Assembly: GCF_003207825.1 (NCBI RefSeq)
Contig: NZ_NKTY01000001.1
Span: 186,001-250,000 of the forward strand
Direction: 5' to 3'
Source of the DNA: Komagataeibacter saccharivorans
Lineage (GTDB): Bacteria; Pseudomonadota; Alphaproteobacteria; Acetobacterales; Acetobacteraceae
DNA length: 64,000 nt
The translations under genes and the position numbers were made by a program. Shown here piece after piece: positions 1 to 8,880 of the stretch (its first letter is position 1; each line of letters begins with the position of its first letter). The notes beneath the pieces were generated by a model. That model was not told the DNA's origin, did no database searches, and saw only the letters and a list, made by a program, of their open reading frames with translations.

Positions 1-2651
1 CACCCGCGCCCAGATCCCAGTCCTTTCCGCCCGTCCGGTTGCTGGCGCAGCTTGATTCATCGCCGCCGGATGCGACCTCCGCCCCGTTATGGCGGCTTCT
101 GTTGCGCTGTCTTGCGGTGCTGCTGCTGGTTCTTGGGCTGGCTCAGCCCATCTTTCCGCGCGGACAGACCGGCATGGCAGATGCAGACTGCCTGATCGTG
201 CTCGATAACGGCTGGGCTGCAGCCTCCACATGGCCGCAGCGTCTCCGCGCGCTGGATGGCATGCTCGATCATCTGGCCCGTACCAGGCATACCGTTCGCC
301 TGCTGCTGACCGCGCGCAGCGATGCGCTTGATACGCCCGCCGTGCAACCCGCCCGGCAGGCCGCCGTGCTGCGCGGGATCATTGATCCCATGCTGCCGCG
401 TTCATGGCCAGTGGACCGCGTGGCCGCGACACACGCACTGGAACAGCTTGCGCAGCAGAACTGGCATGGTCCCGTCCTGTATATCGCCGATGGACTGGCG
501 ACTTCCGCCGATGCCGGTTTCGCCGCCGCACTTTCGCGGATCGGTCCGGTGCATGAAATGCAGCTACCGAATTCGGACATCACGCTGCTGGCGCCATCCG
601 GCGGGGACAGCAGCCTTGCCACCCGCATCCGCGCCGTGCCGCGTGCCTTCCCGCGCAACTGGCAGCTTCGCCTTGAAACCCCGACCGGCGGCACGCTCGG
701 GCTGCTGCCCGTCAGCATGCCAGCGGGCGCGGACCATGTGGATGTAAAGCCCGACCTGCCCGCCGAAATGCGCGGCAAGATCGATCATCTTTCGCTGGAC
801 GGCGTGGCGGGGCCTGCGGGCATCCGCCTGCTGGATGAGCGCGAACGCCAGCGCCCGGTGGGGCTGATCGCCAGTTCCGCTTCGGATACGCCGCTCATGG
901 GCAGCCTGTTCTACCTTCGCCGCGCATTGCAGCCGAGTGCCGAACTGCGTGAAGGCGATCTGGATACCCTGCTTTCACGCCCGCTATCGGTCATCATCGC
1001 GCCCGATGGCACGCTGGGCAATCCCGACAGCCGCAGAAAAGTTGAAGCATGGGTGCGCGCGGGTGGCACGCTGATCCGCTTTGCCGGACCGCTGCTGATT
1101 CAGGGAACGGATACGCCCGACCACGCCCCTTCAGGCCCGGATGCGCTGCTGCCGGTGCCGCTTATGGGCGGCGAACGCGTGCTGGGCGGCACCATGTCAT
1201 GGAGCAGACCGGAAGCCCTTGCGCCCTTCCCGGCGTCGTCCCCGTTTCATGACCTTGATATTCCCGCCGATGTCACCGTCTCGCGTCAGGTTCTGGCACA
1301 GCCTTCCACCGATCTGGACAACCATAGCTGGGCGCGACTGACGGATGGCACGCCGCTCGTTACCCATACCGCGCTGGGGGCGGGACAGGTCGTGCTGTTC
1401 CACGTCACCAGCACGGCGGAATGGTCGAACCTGCCACTGTCGGGCCTGTTCGTTGGTATGCTGCAACACCTGATCGACCAGGCATCAGGTATCGAAACCC
1501 CGGCGGGGGCAACGCTGCTTGCCCCCTATATGGTGCTGGATGGTGATGGTGCGCTGGTTTCCCCGCCCGCGGGCGTACAGGCGATGCGGGCCGACGCGTT
1601 TGGCCGGACCGCACCCTCCCCCGAGCATCCGCCCGGACTTTACGGGCCACGCAACAGCCGCCGCGCGCTCAACCCCGGCGACATGGCCCCACCCATGGTG
1701 GCCGAGGGGCCCATCGGAACCGTATCCGATCTGCGCGGACAGGTGCCCGACATCGCCATCGGGCCGCTACTTATGGTGCTGGCGACCGTGCTGCTGCTGA
1801 TTGACGGGGCCATCACGATACACCAGCGCGGGCGCAGGCTAGCACGGCGGTCCATGGCGGCAGTGCTGCTGGGGGGCTGCATGCTGCACGGACCGGCCCA
1901 TGCGGCGGACATCCCGCCCGATGTGCCCGCCGCCGCGCTGGAAACCCGGCTGGCCTATATCACGACAGGCGACAGCGAGATCGATACCGTGTCCAGAGAG
2001 GGGCTTCAGGGCCTGTCCGACTACGTCAACGCCCGCACTTCCGCTGTGCTGGGCCACCCGGACGGTGTGGTGCCGGAACATGATGACCTGTCTTACTATC
2101 CGCTGATCTACTGGCCCGTCACGGCCAGTGCCAGCACCACGCCCGCGCGCACGGCAGCACTGAATACCTACATGCGCCATGGCGGCATCCTGATGATCGA
2201 TACGCAGGGTCAGGACCCGGCCACGGCACCGGACAACGCCAGCGGCTTTACCGGTTCGGCCCCCGGCACGGCGGCAGCACTGCGCCGGATGACGGCGGGT
2301 CTGGACGTGCCGCCGCTCATGCGCCTCGACAGTCATCATGTGCTGGCCCACACCTTCTACCTGCTGCACGACTTCCCCGGGCGCTACGATGGCATGCCCG
2401 TATGGGTGGCGCAGGAAGGCGACAGCACCAATGATGGCGTCAGTCCCGTCATTATCGGTAGCAATGACTGGGCGCATGCCTGGGCCGTGGATGAAGGTGG
2501 CAACAACCCCTACGCCCCGGTGCCAGATGGGGCCAGCCAGCGGGTCATGGCCTACCGGTTCGGGGTCAATGCCGTCATTTACGCGCTGACGGGTAACTAC
2601 AAGGCCGATCAGGTGCATGTGCCCGCGCTGCTGAAACGGCTGGGGGAATGA
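1..2651 (+). CDS. BatA/DUF4159-type membrane protein (5' end missing)
   Basis: The reading frame is open from base 3 to a TGA at 2649-2651, giving 882 visible residues. The frame upstream of the first possible start (TTG at 39) reads PAPRSQSFPPVRLL, which resembles the conserved start of BatA-type membrane proteins, so the true start lies outside the window. Two membrane segments are visible at about residues 30-50 and 582-605. A third, signal-like hydrophobic stretch follows near 616-636. The C-terminal part, from about residue 645 (TRLAYITTGDSEID), matches my recollection of the DUF4159 domain, which would lie in the periplasm. The gene overlaps the next by ATGA, so the two are probably translated together. 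Function is unknown; relatives are often found next to MoxR ATPases and von Willebrand proteins, which would lie upstream. Confidence 0.75.
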   Translation, partial: PAPRSQSFPPVRLLAQLDSSPPDATSAPLWRLLLRCLAVLLLVLGLAQPIFPRGQTGMADADCLIVLDNGWAAASTWPQRLRALDGMLDHLARTRHTVRLLLTARSDALDTPAVQPARQAAVLRGIIDPMLPRSWPVDRVAATHALEQLAQQNWHGPVLYIADGLATSADAGFAAALSRIGPVHEMQLPNSDITLLAPSGGDSSLATRIRAVPRAFPRNWQLRLETPTGGTLGLLPVSMPAGADHVDVKPDLPAEMRGKIDHLSLDGVAGPAGIRLLDERERQRPVGLIASSASDTPLMGSLFYLRRALQPSAELREGDLDTLLSRPLSVIIAPDGTLGNPDSRRKVEAWVRAGGTLIRFAGPLLIQGTDTPDHAPSGPDALLPVPLMGGERVLGGTMSWSRPEALAPFPASSPFHDLDIPADVTVSRQVLAQPSTDLDNHSWARLTDGTPLVTHTALGAGQVVLFHVTSTAEWSNLPLSGLFVGMLQHLIDQASGIETPAGATLLAPYMVLDGDGALVSPPAGVQAMRADAFGRTAPSPEHPPGLYGPRNSRRALNPGDMAPPMVAEGPIGTVSDLRGQVPDIAIGPLLMVLATVLLLIDGAITIHQRGRRLARRSMAAVLLGGCMLHGPAHAADIPPDVPAAALETRLAYITTGDSEIDTVSREGLQGLSDYVNARTSAVLGHPDGVVPEHDDLSYYPLIYWPVTASASTTPARTAALNTYMRHGGILMIDTQGQDPATAPDNASGFTGSAPGTAAALRRMTAGLDVPPLMRLDSHHVLAHTFYLLHDFPGRYDGMPVWVAQEGDSTNDGVSPVIIGSNDWAHAWAVDEGGNNPYAPVPDGASQRVMAYRFGVNAVIYALTGNYKADQVHVPALLKRLGE

Positions 2652-4792
2652 TGGGAATGCCCGATCTGTCCCGCCATATGATGACTTTCAGCCCGCTGGT
2701 GGCGCCGTGGTGTCTTGATCTGCTGCTGGTGGGGGTCATGCTGCTGGCCGCTGCCGGCATGATACGCCGCGTGCGCGGCAGTATATGGCGGTTGCTGGCG
2801 GCCATTGCCGTCATCACGTGGCTGTATAATCCCCAGCGCATCACGGAAACATGGCATCCGCTGCCGGAAACCGCACTGATCGTCGTGGACCAGTCGGCAT
2901 CCATGTCCGAACGCGGGCGTGGCGACATGGCCCGCAACGCGGCCGAGCGCGTGCAGGCCGAAATGAACCGCGTGCCGGGACTGGTGCCCCGTATCGTAAC
3001 CCTGCGGGAAGCACAGCATGGCGGCACGCGCCTGTTCGGGGCATTGCAGCAGGCGGCGGCGGACATCCCGCCCTCCCGCCTTGCGGGTGCCGTGCTGATT
3101 ACGGATGGCGAGGATCATGATGTCCCTGCCAGCCTGCCCGACACGCTCAACCCCGATGACGGGCATGGCCACCGCACGGTCCTGCCGCTGCATGTGCTGC
3201 TGACCGCGAAGGGCGAGGAAACCGACCGTCACCTGCGCGTGCTGCAGGCCCCGCCTTTCGCCATTGTAGGCAAGGACGTGACCATCCGCGTCGAGATTGA
3301 CGATCAGGGCGCCAGTCCCACCCCCGGCGCGACCACGCAGCTTACGCTGACGCAGGGCGACGGCACGACATTCTCCCGCCCCGTACGGATCGGCCAGCCG
3401 CAGGACATCACCCTGCCCGTTACCCATCCGGGTGAAATGCTGGTGGGCCTGTCCGCCCCCGAACTGCCCGGCGAGGTCTCGACACGCAACAACCATGATG
3501 TCATCCGCATCAATGGCGTGCGCGACCGGCTGCGCGTCCTGCTGGTATCGGGCACCCCGAATCAGGGGGAACGGGTATGGCGGCGACTGCTGAAGGCCGA
3601 CCCTTCGGTCGATCTGGTGCATTTCACCATCCTGCGGCCGCCTGACCGCGATGACGGGACGCCGCTGTCCGATCTGGCGCTGATCGCCTTCCCGGTGGAA
3701 GAACTGTTCCAGCAGAAGATCGACCAGTTTGACCTCATCATTCTTGACGGGTTTGAAAACCGGGGCATCCTGCCCGAAGCCTATCTGCGCAATATCGTCC
3801 GGCACATCCGCGCCGGTGGCGGGCTGCTGCTGATTGGCGGGCCGGAATTCCTGACCCCCGGTTCGCTACAGAACACTCCCCTGTCCGATATCCTGCCCGC
3901 CCATGTCGCACCCGACGAGGGCATGACCGTACGCCGTTTCCGGCCCGACCTGACCGAAACCGGCATGCGCCATCCCGTAACATCCGGCCTGCCCGGCGCC
4001 CCCGAACATGCCGAGACGCAGCCGGGATGGGGACCATGGTACCGCAGCCTGCGCACGGATTCTGCCAGTGGCGAAGTCCTTATGACCGGGCCGGACCGGC
4101 AGCCCCTGCTGGTGCTGGATCATGCGGGCAAGGGACGTGTCGCGTTCCTGCTGTCCGATCAGGCATGGCTGTGGTCGCATGGCGAAGGGGGTGGCGGCCC
4201 ACAGTCGGAACTGCTGCGCCGGATTTCCCACTGGCTGATGAAGGAACCGGAGCTGGAGGAAAACCAGCTTGAAGCTGGCATATCCGCAGGCCAGATGACC
4301 ATTACCCGGCGTTCGATCACCTCCGGCCCGCCGCCGGTCGTCCATGTCACGGCCCCCGATGGCAGGACACAGTCCATCACACTGGAACCTGCGGGCACCA
4401 CGGGTCTGGCGCGTGCCCGCCTGCCCGCGCAGCAGGACGGGATCTGGACCGTTCGTGATGATGCGGGCCATGAGGCCTTCGCCGCGCCACGCGCGGAAGA
4501 TCCGGTCGAGTTCGCCGACCTGCGGGCCACGGCCTCCATCCTTGCCCCCATGGCGGCGGCAACGGGCGGGGGTGTACACTGGCTGGGCGATAATGCGGAT
4601 CAGCCGTCGCTGCCACAGATGGTAATGGTCGGCGGGAAAGTTACATCAAGCGCCGATCGCTTCGCCTTTCCCGCGCGCAATGCGCACAGCATATCGGGCC
4701 AGCAGGCCCGTACCATCCTGCCCGCATGGGCCGTGGGGCTGTTCGTTATCGCCATGCTGCTTATGGCATGGTGGCGGGAAAGCCGTTCATGA
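2648..4792 (+). CDS. Membrane protein with vWA-like and GATase1-like domains
   Basis: The product has 714 residues. Two membrane segments lie near residues 18-37 and 44-60, with one more at the C-terminus (about 692-710, WAVGLFVIAMLLMAWW). After the N-terminal anchor comes a von Willebrand type A fold. Its metal-site motif DxSxS is present as DQSAS from about residue 81, so the MIDAS core looks intact. The middle region (about 296-420) contains LRVLLVSGTPNQ and GGGLLLIGGPEF, typical of class-I glutamine-amidotransferase-like folds without an obvious catalytic triad. The start overlaps the stop of the DUF4159 gene (ATGA, 2648-2651), so the pair forms an operon. A role in envelope assembly or stress is inferred from the MoxR/Bat-type neighbourhood, not shown. 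Confidence 0.7.
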   Translation: MMGMPDLSRHMMTFSPLVAPWCLDLLLVGVMLLAAAGMIRRVRGSIWRLLAAIAVITWLYNPQRITETWHPLPETALIVVDQSASMSERGRGDMARNAAERVQAEMNRVPGLVPRIVTLREAQHGGTRLFGALQQAAADIPPSRLAGAVLITDGEDHDVPASLPDTLNPDDGHGHRTVLPLHVLLTAKGEETDRHLRVLQAPPFAIVGKDVTIRVEIDDQGASPTPGATTQLTLTQGDGTTFSRPVRIGQPQDITLPVTHPGEMLVGLSAPELPGEVSTRNNHDVIRINGVRDRLRVLLVSGTPNQGERVWRRLLKADPSVDLVHFTILRPPDRDDGTPLSDLALIAFPVEELFQQKIDQFDLIILDGFENRGILPEAYLRNIVRHIRAGGGLLLIGGPEFLTPGSLQNTPLSDILPAHVAPDEGMTVRRFRPDLTETGMRHPVTSGLPGAPEHAETQPGWGPWYRSLRTDSASGEVLMTGPDRQPLLVLDHAGKGRVAFLLSDQAWLWSHGEGGGGPQSELLRRISHWLMKEPELEENQLEAGISAGQMTITRRSITSGPPPVVHVTAPDGRTQSITLEPAGTTGLARARLPAQQDGIWTVRDDAGHEAFAAPRAEDPVEFADLRATASILAPMAAATGGGVHWLGDNADQPSLPQMVMVGGKVTSSADRFAFPARNAHSISGQQARTILPAWAVGLFVIAMLLMAWWRESRS

Positions 4793-4906
4793 CGGAAAGA
4801 TGATTACATATCGCATCCGCCATCATTTTGCGCTAATGAGCAATTCTGTCTGGTTCCGTGCGGGAACACCGCGCGGCGGCCCAGACGTTCACTCTCGGGA
4901 CAGGAC

Positions 4907-5497
4907 ATGATTTCCAGATCCGGTATATATCTTCTTGTCGCCGCCCTGTTTGCGGGCCTGCCCGTGCTGCACATGCCGCTTCACGCCGCTTACGCACAGG
5001 ATGCCGACGACGCGGAAGCCGAGGCCGAAGCCGCTGACGCGGCCAAGAAATCCGAAGCCCGACGCGCCGCGAAAGCCGCCGCCCCGCCCGCGGCGCTGCC
5101 CGGTGCTGAATCGCGTGAGGAAGAACACGGCCACGCCAATTCGGACATGAACCCGACGGATGCGCTGTTCGACGCCATCAACCGTGGCAGTCTGGGCGCC
5201 GCCAAGGAAGCCCTGAACCGGGGCGCGGACATGACCGGCCATAACGTGCTGGGACAGACGCCGCTGGATATGTCGATCGATCTGAACCGCAATGACATCA
5301 CCTTCCTGCTGCTGTCCATGCGCACCTTCTCGGATTCCGACCCCCGTTTTACGGACAGCAATGATGCAGGGGGGGAAGACGATGGGCCGCCCCTGACCAT
5401 GCCCCGCCATGCGCCCACCACGGTGGACCGCCGCTACGATGCATCAGGCGGGCATGCCCAGCCTTCCATCGGATTCTTGGGTTTTGGTGGCAGCTAG
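4907..5497 (+). CDS. Secreted ankyrin-repeat-like protein
   Basis: The product has 196 residues. Residues 1-30 form a signal peptide ending near AAYA. An Ala/Glu/Lys-rich low-complexity linker follows (about 31-80). About one and a half ankyrin-type repeats come next (from ALFDAINRGSLGAAKEALNRG to TPLDMSIDLNRNDITFLLLS). The C-terminus is Gly/Pro/Asp-rich and has no known domain. A Shine-Dalgarno-like GGGACAGGAC precedes the ATG. The gene lies 114 bp after the vWA gene on the same strand and may share its transcript. A periplasmic protein-protein interaction role is plausible, but no partner can be named. Confidence 0.65.
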   Translation: MISRSGIYLLVAALFAGLPVLHMPLHAAYAQDADDAEAEAEAADAAKKSEARRAAKAAAPPAALPGAESREEEHGHANSDMNPTDALFDAINRGSLGAAKEALNRGADMTGHNVLGQTPLDMSIDLNRNDITFLLLSMRTFSDSDPRFTDSNDAGGEDDGPPLTMPRHAPTTVDRRYDASGGHAQPSIGFLGFGGS

Positions 5498-5536
5498 TAC
5501 GTCTGCCCCTTCGTTCAGGGTATACCGTAACGGGCG

Positions 5537-5554
5537 CATGTGGCGCGCCACATG
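5537..5554. other. 18-bp perfect palindrome between convergent genes
   Basis: CATGTGGCGCGCCACATG is perfectly self-complementary. It lies in the 138-bp spacer between the stop of the ankyrin gene (5497) and the stop of the D12 methylase gene (5636). No T-run follows on either strand and there is no loop, so it is not a standard terminator. It could be a dyad for a dimeric DNA-binding protein. Nothing else recognisable was seen in this spacer. Confidence 0.5.
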
Positions 5555-5635
5555 GCAGGGCACAGCGGTCTTGTGGGCATAAAGCCCGCCCCGCCAGGAA
5601 AAGGTTTGCCCGATACGGCGGCTCCCTGCCCCTTA

Positions 5636-6913
5636 TCAGGCCGAAGGGTTATCCAAACTGGCCTCAATCGTGGTGATTTCGTGCATGATTTCGTCAGGCG
5701 TGCGCGTGGCGTTACGCCGGGTATGGGTCAGCAGGATGAATTCGACCGTCATCGGACGCGGTGACTGGCGCTGGCTGCTGACGCGGTAACGCTTGTAGCT
5801 ACGGGTAAACACCTGAACATCACCCCGCTCACAATTGGCGCGGAGCATGTCGGTCAGGGGAATGAAGCCGTCTGTGCTGTAACTGGTGGCAATCCAGCGG
5901 GTATCGAGTGTGCGCAGAAGCTGTCGATACGCATCCAGCGCCTGCCCCCGGTAGTTGTAGGGACTGCGTCGTGCTGTCCGCCAGTCCTGCCTGATCCCTG
6001 CCTTGTTCCGTCCCGTGATCTTGGGGGCAAGTTCCGGCTTGTCCCATAAGGCTATGGTATTGAGCACATGGTAATTCGCGCCATAAGGGTGCTGGTTATA
6101 GGGCGGGTCCACATACGCGATCGCCGCATCCGCCACCTGCCCGCGCAGTTCTGCGGCCAGCGCCTGCGCATCCATGCGCAGCACGCGGTTATCGCGCCCG
6201 TTATCCATGAAACAGGCCGGGCGCAGGCACAGATCAGCGGCGATACGATACAGTGCGGTACCCGTCCGGCCACCCCAGCCATGGTGAAATCCCTTGAACA
6301 ACCCGCTGGTATTACTGTTGTAACTGGCACTGTACAATAACGGAGCCAGCAGGCAGGCTTTCTGCCCGGCATCCAGCAGTCCCGCATGGTCCCATTGCGC
6401 GATCTGGTTACGGATCGCGTCAATGCGCATGCCGTTCTTGCGCATGTAGAACATCCTGTCGCGCGCCGTATCGTAATGCACGTCGTCATCAGGACATAAA
6501 TGCCGCGTTACCCACCCTTCCGTTGCAGGCAGGGCATTAAGTTCGGCAATAACATCAGCATAATCGCGGCCACCATGAAAGCGGGGGGCTGACTGCATGC
6601 CGATATGGCAGAGATTCAGGTATTCGCTATAGGGTTCCCAGTCATTGGTCAGGACACGGAACCCAAGGCTTTTGGCCAGACGGGAGACAACACCCGTACC
6701 CGCAAACAGGTCCACAAAATCCGCCTGCTGCGGTATTTCCCCGGTTGCGGCGATGGCCTGCGCGATCAGACCCAGCAGTTTACGCTTGTTGCCTATATAG
6801 GGGATGATCTGGCTGAACAGGTAATCATCCGTCACAAGGGCAGAATGCCGCGCCGCGTTCCATTCGGCGGGCGACGCATCACGCGGCCCGGCGGCGCCGG
6901 GCGACACGGTCAT
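5636..6913 (-). CDS. D12-class DNA adenine methylase (COG3392 type)
   Basis: This is an N6-adenine DNA methyltransferase of the D12 (Dam-like, alpha) class. From the ATG at 6913 it has 425 residues. The AdoMet/target motif X is YIGNKRKLL (about 39-47), motif I is DLFAGTG (about 68-74) and the catalytic motif IV is DPPY (269-272). AGGGGA lies 8 bases before this ATG, favouring it over the upstream in-frame GTG at 6952. It follows ccrM by 45 bp on the same strand and is likely the last gene of the rnhB-ccrM transcript. No restriction endonuclease gene lies beside it, so it looks like a solitary methylase. Its recognition site cannot be read from the sequence. Confidence 0.85.
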   Translation of the reverse strand: MTVSPGAAGPRDASPAEWNAARHSALVTDDYLFSQIIPYIGNKRKLLGLIAQAIAATGEIPQQADFVDLFAGTGVVSRLAKSLGFRVLTNDWEPYSEYLNLCHIGMQSAPRFHGGRDYADVIAELNALPATEGWVTRHLCPDDDVHYDTARDRMFYMRKNGMRIDAIRNQIAQWDHAGLLDAGQKACLLAPLLYSASYNSNTSGLFKGFHHGWGGRTGTALYRIAADLCLRPACFMDNGRDNRVLRMDAQALAAELRGQVADAAIAYVDPPYNQHPYGANYHVLNTIALWDKPELAPKITGRNKAGIRQDWRTARRSPYNYRGQALDAYRQLLRTLDTRWIATSYSTDGFIPLTDMLRANCERGDVQVFTRSYKRYRVSSQRQSPRPMTVEFILLTHTRRNATRTPDEIMHEITTIEASLDNPSA

Positions 6914-6958
6914 GCCATGTTCCCCTGTAACATCGTGGCCACGGGTCGCCACCCCTGT

Positions 6959-8062
6959 TCAGGATGCGACGGCAGCCTGCTCCGCCCGGATTTCGCCCCG
7001 CAATTCGTCAAGCTGTACCAGTTCGCCTTCACGCTCGAAATACCAGAAGGTCCATCCATTGCATGACGGCGCATTCGTCAACGTCGCACCCATTTTATGG
7101 ATCGAACCCCGGTTATGCCCGCTGACCAGCGTGCCATCGGGCGAGACCGTGGCCCGCACCCGCTTCTGCCGGTCCATAAGCACGGTACCCGCCGGCACCA
7201 TACCGCGTTCAACCAGCAGGCCAAAGGGCACGCGCGGACTTTCACGCCGCGCAGGCGTGGTCAGAACACTGTCCAGCGGCACGGGTTTTTCACGCCGCGC
7301 ACGACCGATTGCGGCTTCAGCATAGTCGGGATGCCGTTCGATCCCGATAAAGCGCCGCCGCAGCCTGCGCGCCATGGCCGTGGTGGTGCCCGTGCCGGTA
7401 AAGGGGTCAAGCACCACATCATCCACATTGGTCGAGGCGACCAGCACGCGATGCAGCAGGCTTTCGGGCTTCTGGGTCGGATGCAGCTTCAGCCCATGTT
7501 CATTGCGCAGCCGTTCCCCCCCCGTGCACAGCGGCAGGTACCAGTCCGAACGCATCTGCACATCATCATTCAGCGCCTTCATGGCCTGATAATTGAATCG
7601 GTAACGGCTGTCGGGACCACGCGCGGCCCAGATCAGCGTTTCATGCGCATTGGTAAAGCGCCGGCCACGGAAATTGGGCATGGGATTGGATTTACGCCAG
7701 ATCACGTCATTGAGGATCCAGAATCCCAGATCCTGCAAAATCGCGCCGATGCGGAAAATGTTATGGTACGACCCGATCACCCATATCGTGCCATCCTTGC
7801 GCAGCACGCGCCGGGCTTCGGTCAGCCACGCGCGGGTGAAGGCATCATACGCCTGCAGGTCGGTAAACTTGTCCCAGTCGTCATCCACGCCATCGACCAC
7901 GCTATCGTCGGGACGGCGCAGTTCGCCACGCAACTGAAGGTTATAGGGCGGATCAGCGAACACGCAGTCGATCGAACCGGCCGGAAGCGTCTGCATCATC
8001 TCGACACAGTCCCCCCGCAGCACCTGATCCAAGGGCAATTCCATCATAACCGCACCGCTCAT
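6959..8062 (-). CDS. ccrM: Cell-cycle adenine methyltransferase CcrM (GANTC)
   Basis: CcrM methylates adenine in GANTC and couples replication to transcription in Alphaproteobacteria. Motif order is that of the beta class: catalytic DPPY comes first (37-40) and the AdoMet-binding FTGTG later (about 221-225). The C-terminal part, from about residue 265 (PFGLLVERGMVPAGTVL to NGWTFWYFE), is the RAMA-type domain used in DNA recognition. From the ATG at 8062 the protein has 367 residues, close to the 358 of Caulobacter CcrM; a second candidate is the ATG at 8044. Starting further upstream would overlap rnhB, which ends at 8070. The likely promoter region upstream of rnhB carries five GANTC sites, which suggests feedback by its own methylation. 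Confidence 0.93.
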   Translation of the reverse strand: MSGAVMMELPLDQVLRGDCVEMMQTLPAGSIDCVFADPPYNLQLRGELRRPDDSVVDGVDDDWDKFTDLQAYDAFTRAWLTEARRVLRKDGTIWVIGSYHNIFRIGAILQDLGFWILNDVIWRKSNPMPNFRGRRFTNAHETLIWAARGPDSRYRFNYQAMKALNDDVQMRSDWYLPLCTGGERLRNEHGLKLHPTQKPESLLHRVLVASTNVDDVVLDPFTGTGTTTAMARRLRRRFIGIERHPDYAEAAIGRARREKPVPLDSVLTTPARRESPRVPFGLLVERGMVPAGTVLMDRQKRVRATVSPDGTLVSGHNRGSIHKMGATLTNAPSCNGWTFWYFEREGELVQLDELRGEIRAEQAAVAS

Positions 8063-8069
8063 GAATTGT

Positions 8070-8723
8070 TCAGCATGATGGCTGCTCCGCGCTAGGGTGT
8101 GAAAAAGGGGAAACGGATGCCTGCACGATGCGGCGCACCGTACCGAATGCCGCACGGTGATGCGGGCTGACGCCATCGGCCATCAGGGCCGCGCGATGGA
8201 TGGCCGTGCCATAGCCCGCGTTGCAGTCCCAGCCATAGCTGGGCCAGCGTCGTGCAAGCCGTGTCATCAACCGGTCACGAACAACCTTGGCCACGACGGA
8301 CGCGGCCGAGATGGACAGGCTGATCGCATCCCCGCCCACGACGCATTGCGCCGGACACCCGAAGGCGGGTGCGGCGTTTCCATCGACCAGCACCAGTTCG
8401 GGCTGGCGCGGCAGGCGCATGACGGCACGCTGCATGGCGATCCATGAAGCGCGCAGGATGTTATGCTGTTCGATTTCAGCGACAGAGGCGGCCCCCACTC
8501 CGATCAGGGCGTCGGGCGTGGCATGGAGGATATCGTATAGCTTCTGCCGCATGGCGGGCCGGAGCTTTTTTGAATCGTCAAGCCGCTCGGCCAGCACGTC
8601 GGGAACACCGGAGGAGAATATTACCGCCGCCGCGACAACGGGGCCGGCCAGCGGGCCGCGACCGACCTCGTCCACCCCGGCGACCAGCCCCCCATGCGCA
8701 TCCTCAAGCGTGTAATCCGGCAT
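8070..8723 (-). CDS. rnhB: Ribonuclease HII
   Basis: RNase HII cuts RNA in RNA-DNA hybrids and removes misincorporated ribonucleotides. The product has 217 residues from the ATG at 8723. That start is preceded by GGAAGGA and directly leads into the conserved N-terminus [14 protein letters not shown], with catalytic Asp18 and Glu19. Further family motifs are DDSKKL, LVDGNA and [14 protein letters not shown], which supply the remaining acidic residues. The stop is 7 bp before the ccrM start, so rnhB and ccrM form a transcription unit. Upstream in-frame ATGs (to 8774) would reach into the GANTC cluster and are less likely. Confidence 0.93.
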   Translation of the reverse strand: MPDYTLEDAHGGLVAGVDEVGRGPLAGPVVAAAVIFSSGVPDVLAERLDDSKKLRPAMRQKLYDILHATPDALIGVGAASVAEIEQHNILRASWIAMQRAVMRLPRQPELVLVDGNAAPAFGCPAQCVVGGDAISLSISAASVVAKVVRDRLMTRLARRWPSYGWDCNAGYGTAIHRAALMADGVSPHHRAAFGTVRRIVQASVSPFSHPSAEQPSC

Positions 8724-8745
8724 CCATTCCTTCCCGCCCGAATGC

Positions 8746-8871
8746 GAATCGGACTGTAAGTGCCCGATTCGCATCCGATTTCCGTTCTGAAAGGATGGAA
8801 ACCATTTTTATGTGGGGTTGCGCAAGATGCTGTGGACTCATCGAGTCCCTTAAAATGAAAAAAAACGACTC
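8746..8871. promoter_or_regulatory. Cluster of five GANTC sites upstream of rnhB-ccrM
   Basis: GAATC at 8746, GATTC at 8766, GACTC at 8835, GAGTC at 8843 and GACTC at 8867 fall within 126 bp, where about 0.5 would be expected by chance in random sequence. The pair at 8835 and 8843 forms an inverted repeat (GGACTC-atc-GAGTCC). The region lies between the DUF883-like gene and rnhB, both on the minus strand, and should contain the rnhB-ccrM promoter. In Caulobacter, methylation of GANTC sites in the ccrM promoter affects its timing; a similar role here is inferred. I could not place -35 and -10 boxes with confidence. Confidence 0.55.
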
Positions 8872-8880
8872 GGGGCGGTT

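Noticed and set aside
5636-6913. D12 methylase as part of a restriction-modification or phage system
   Set aside because: No endonuclease, integrase or phage gene lies nearby, and the gene sits in the rnhB-ccrM unit with normal base composition.
8835-8847. GGACTC-atc-GAGTCC as a terminator of the DUF883-like gene
   Set aside because: The T-run on the minus strand precedes rather than follows the stem, and the loop is only three bases; paired GANTC sites explain it better.
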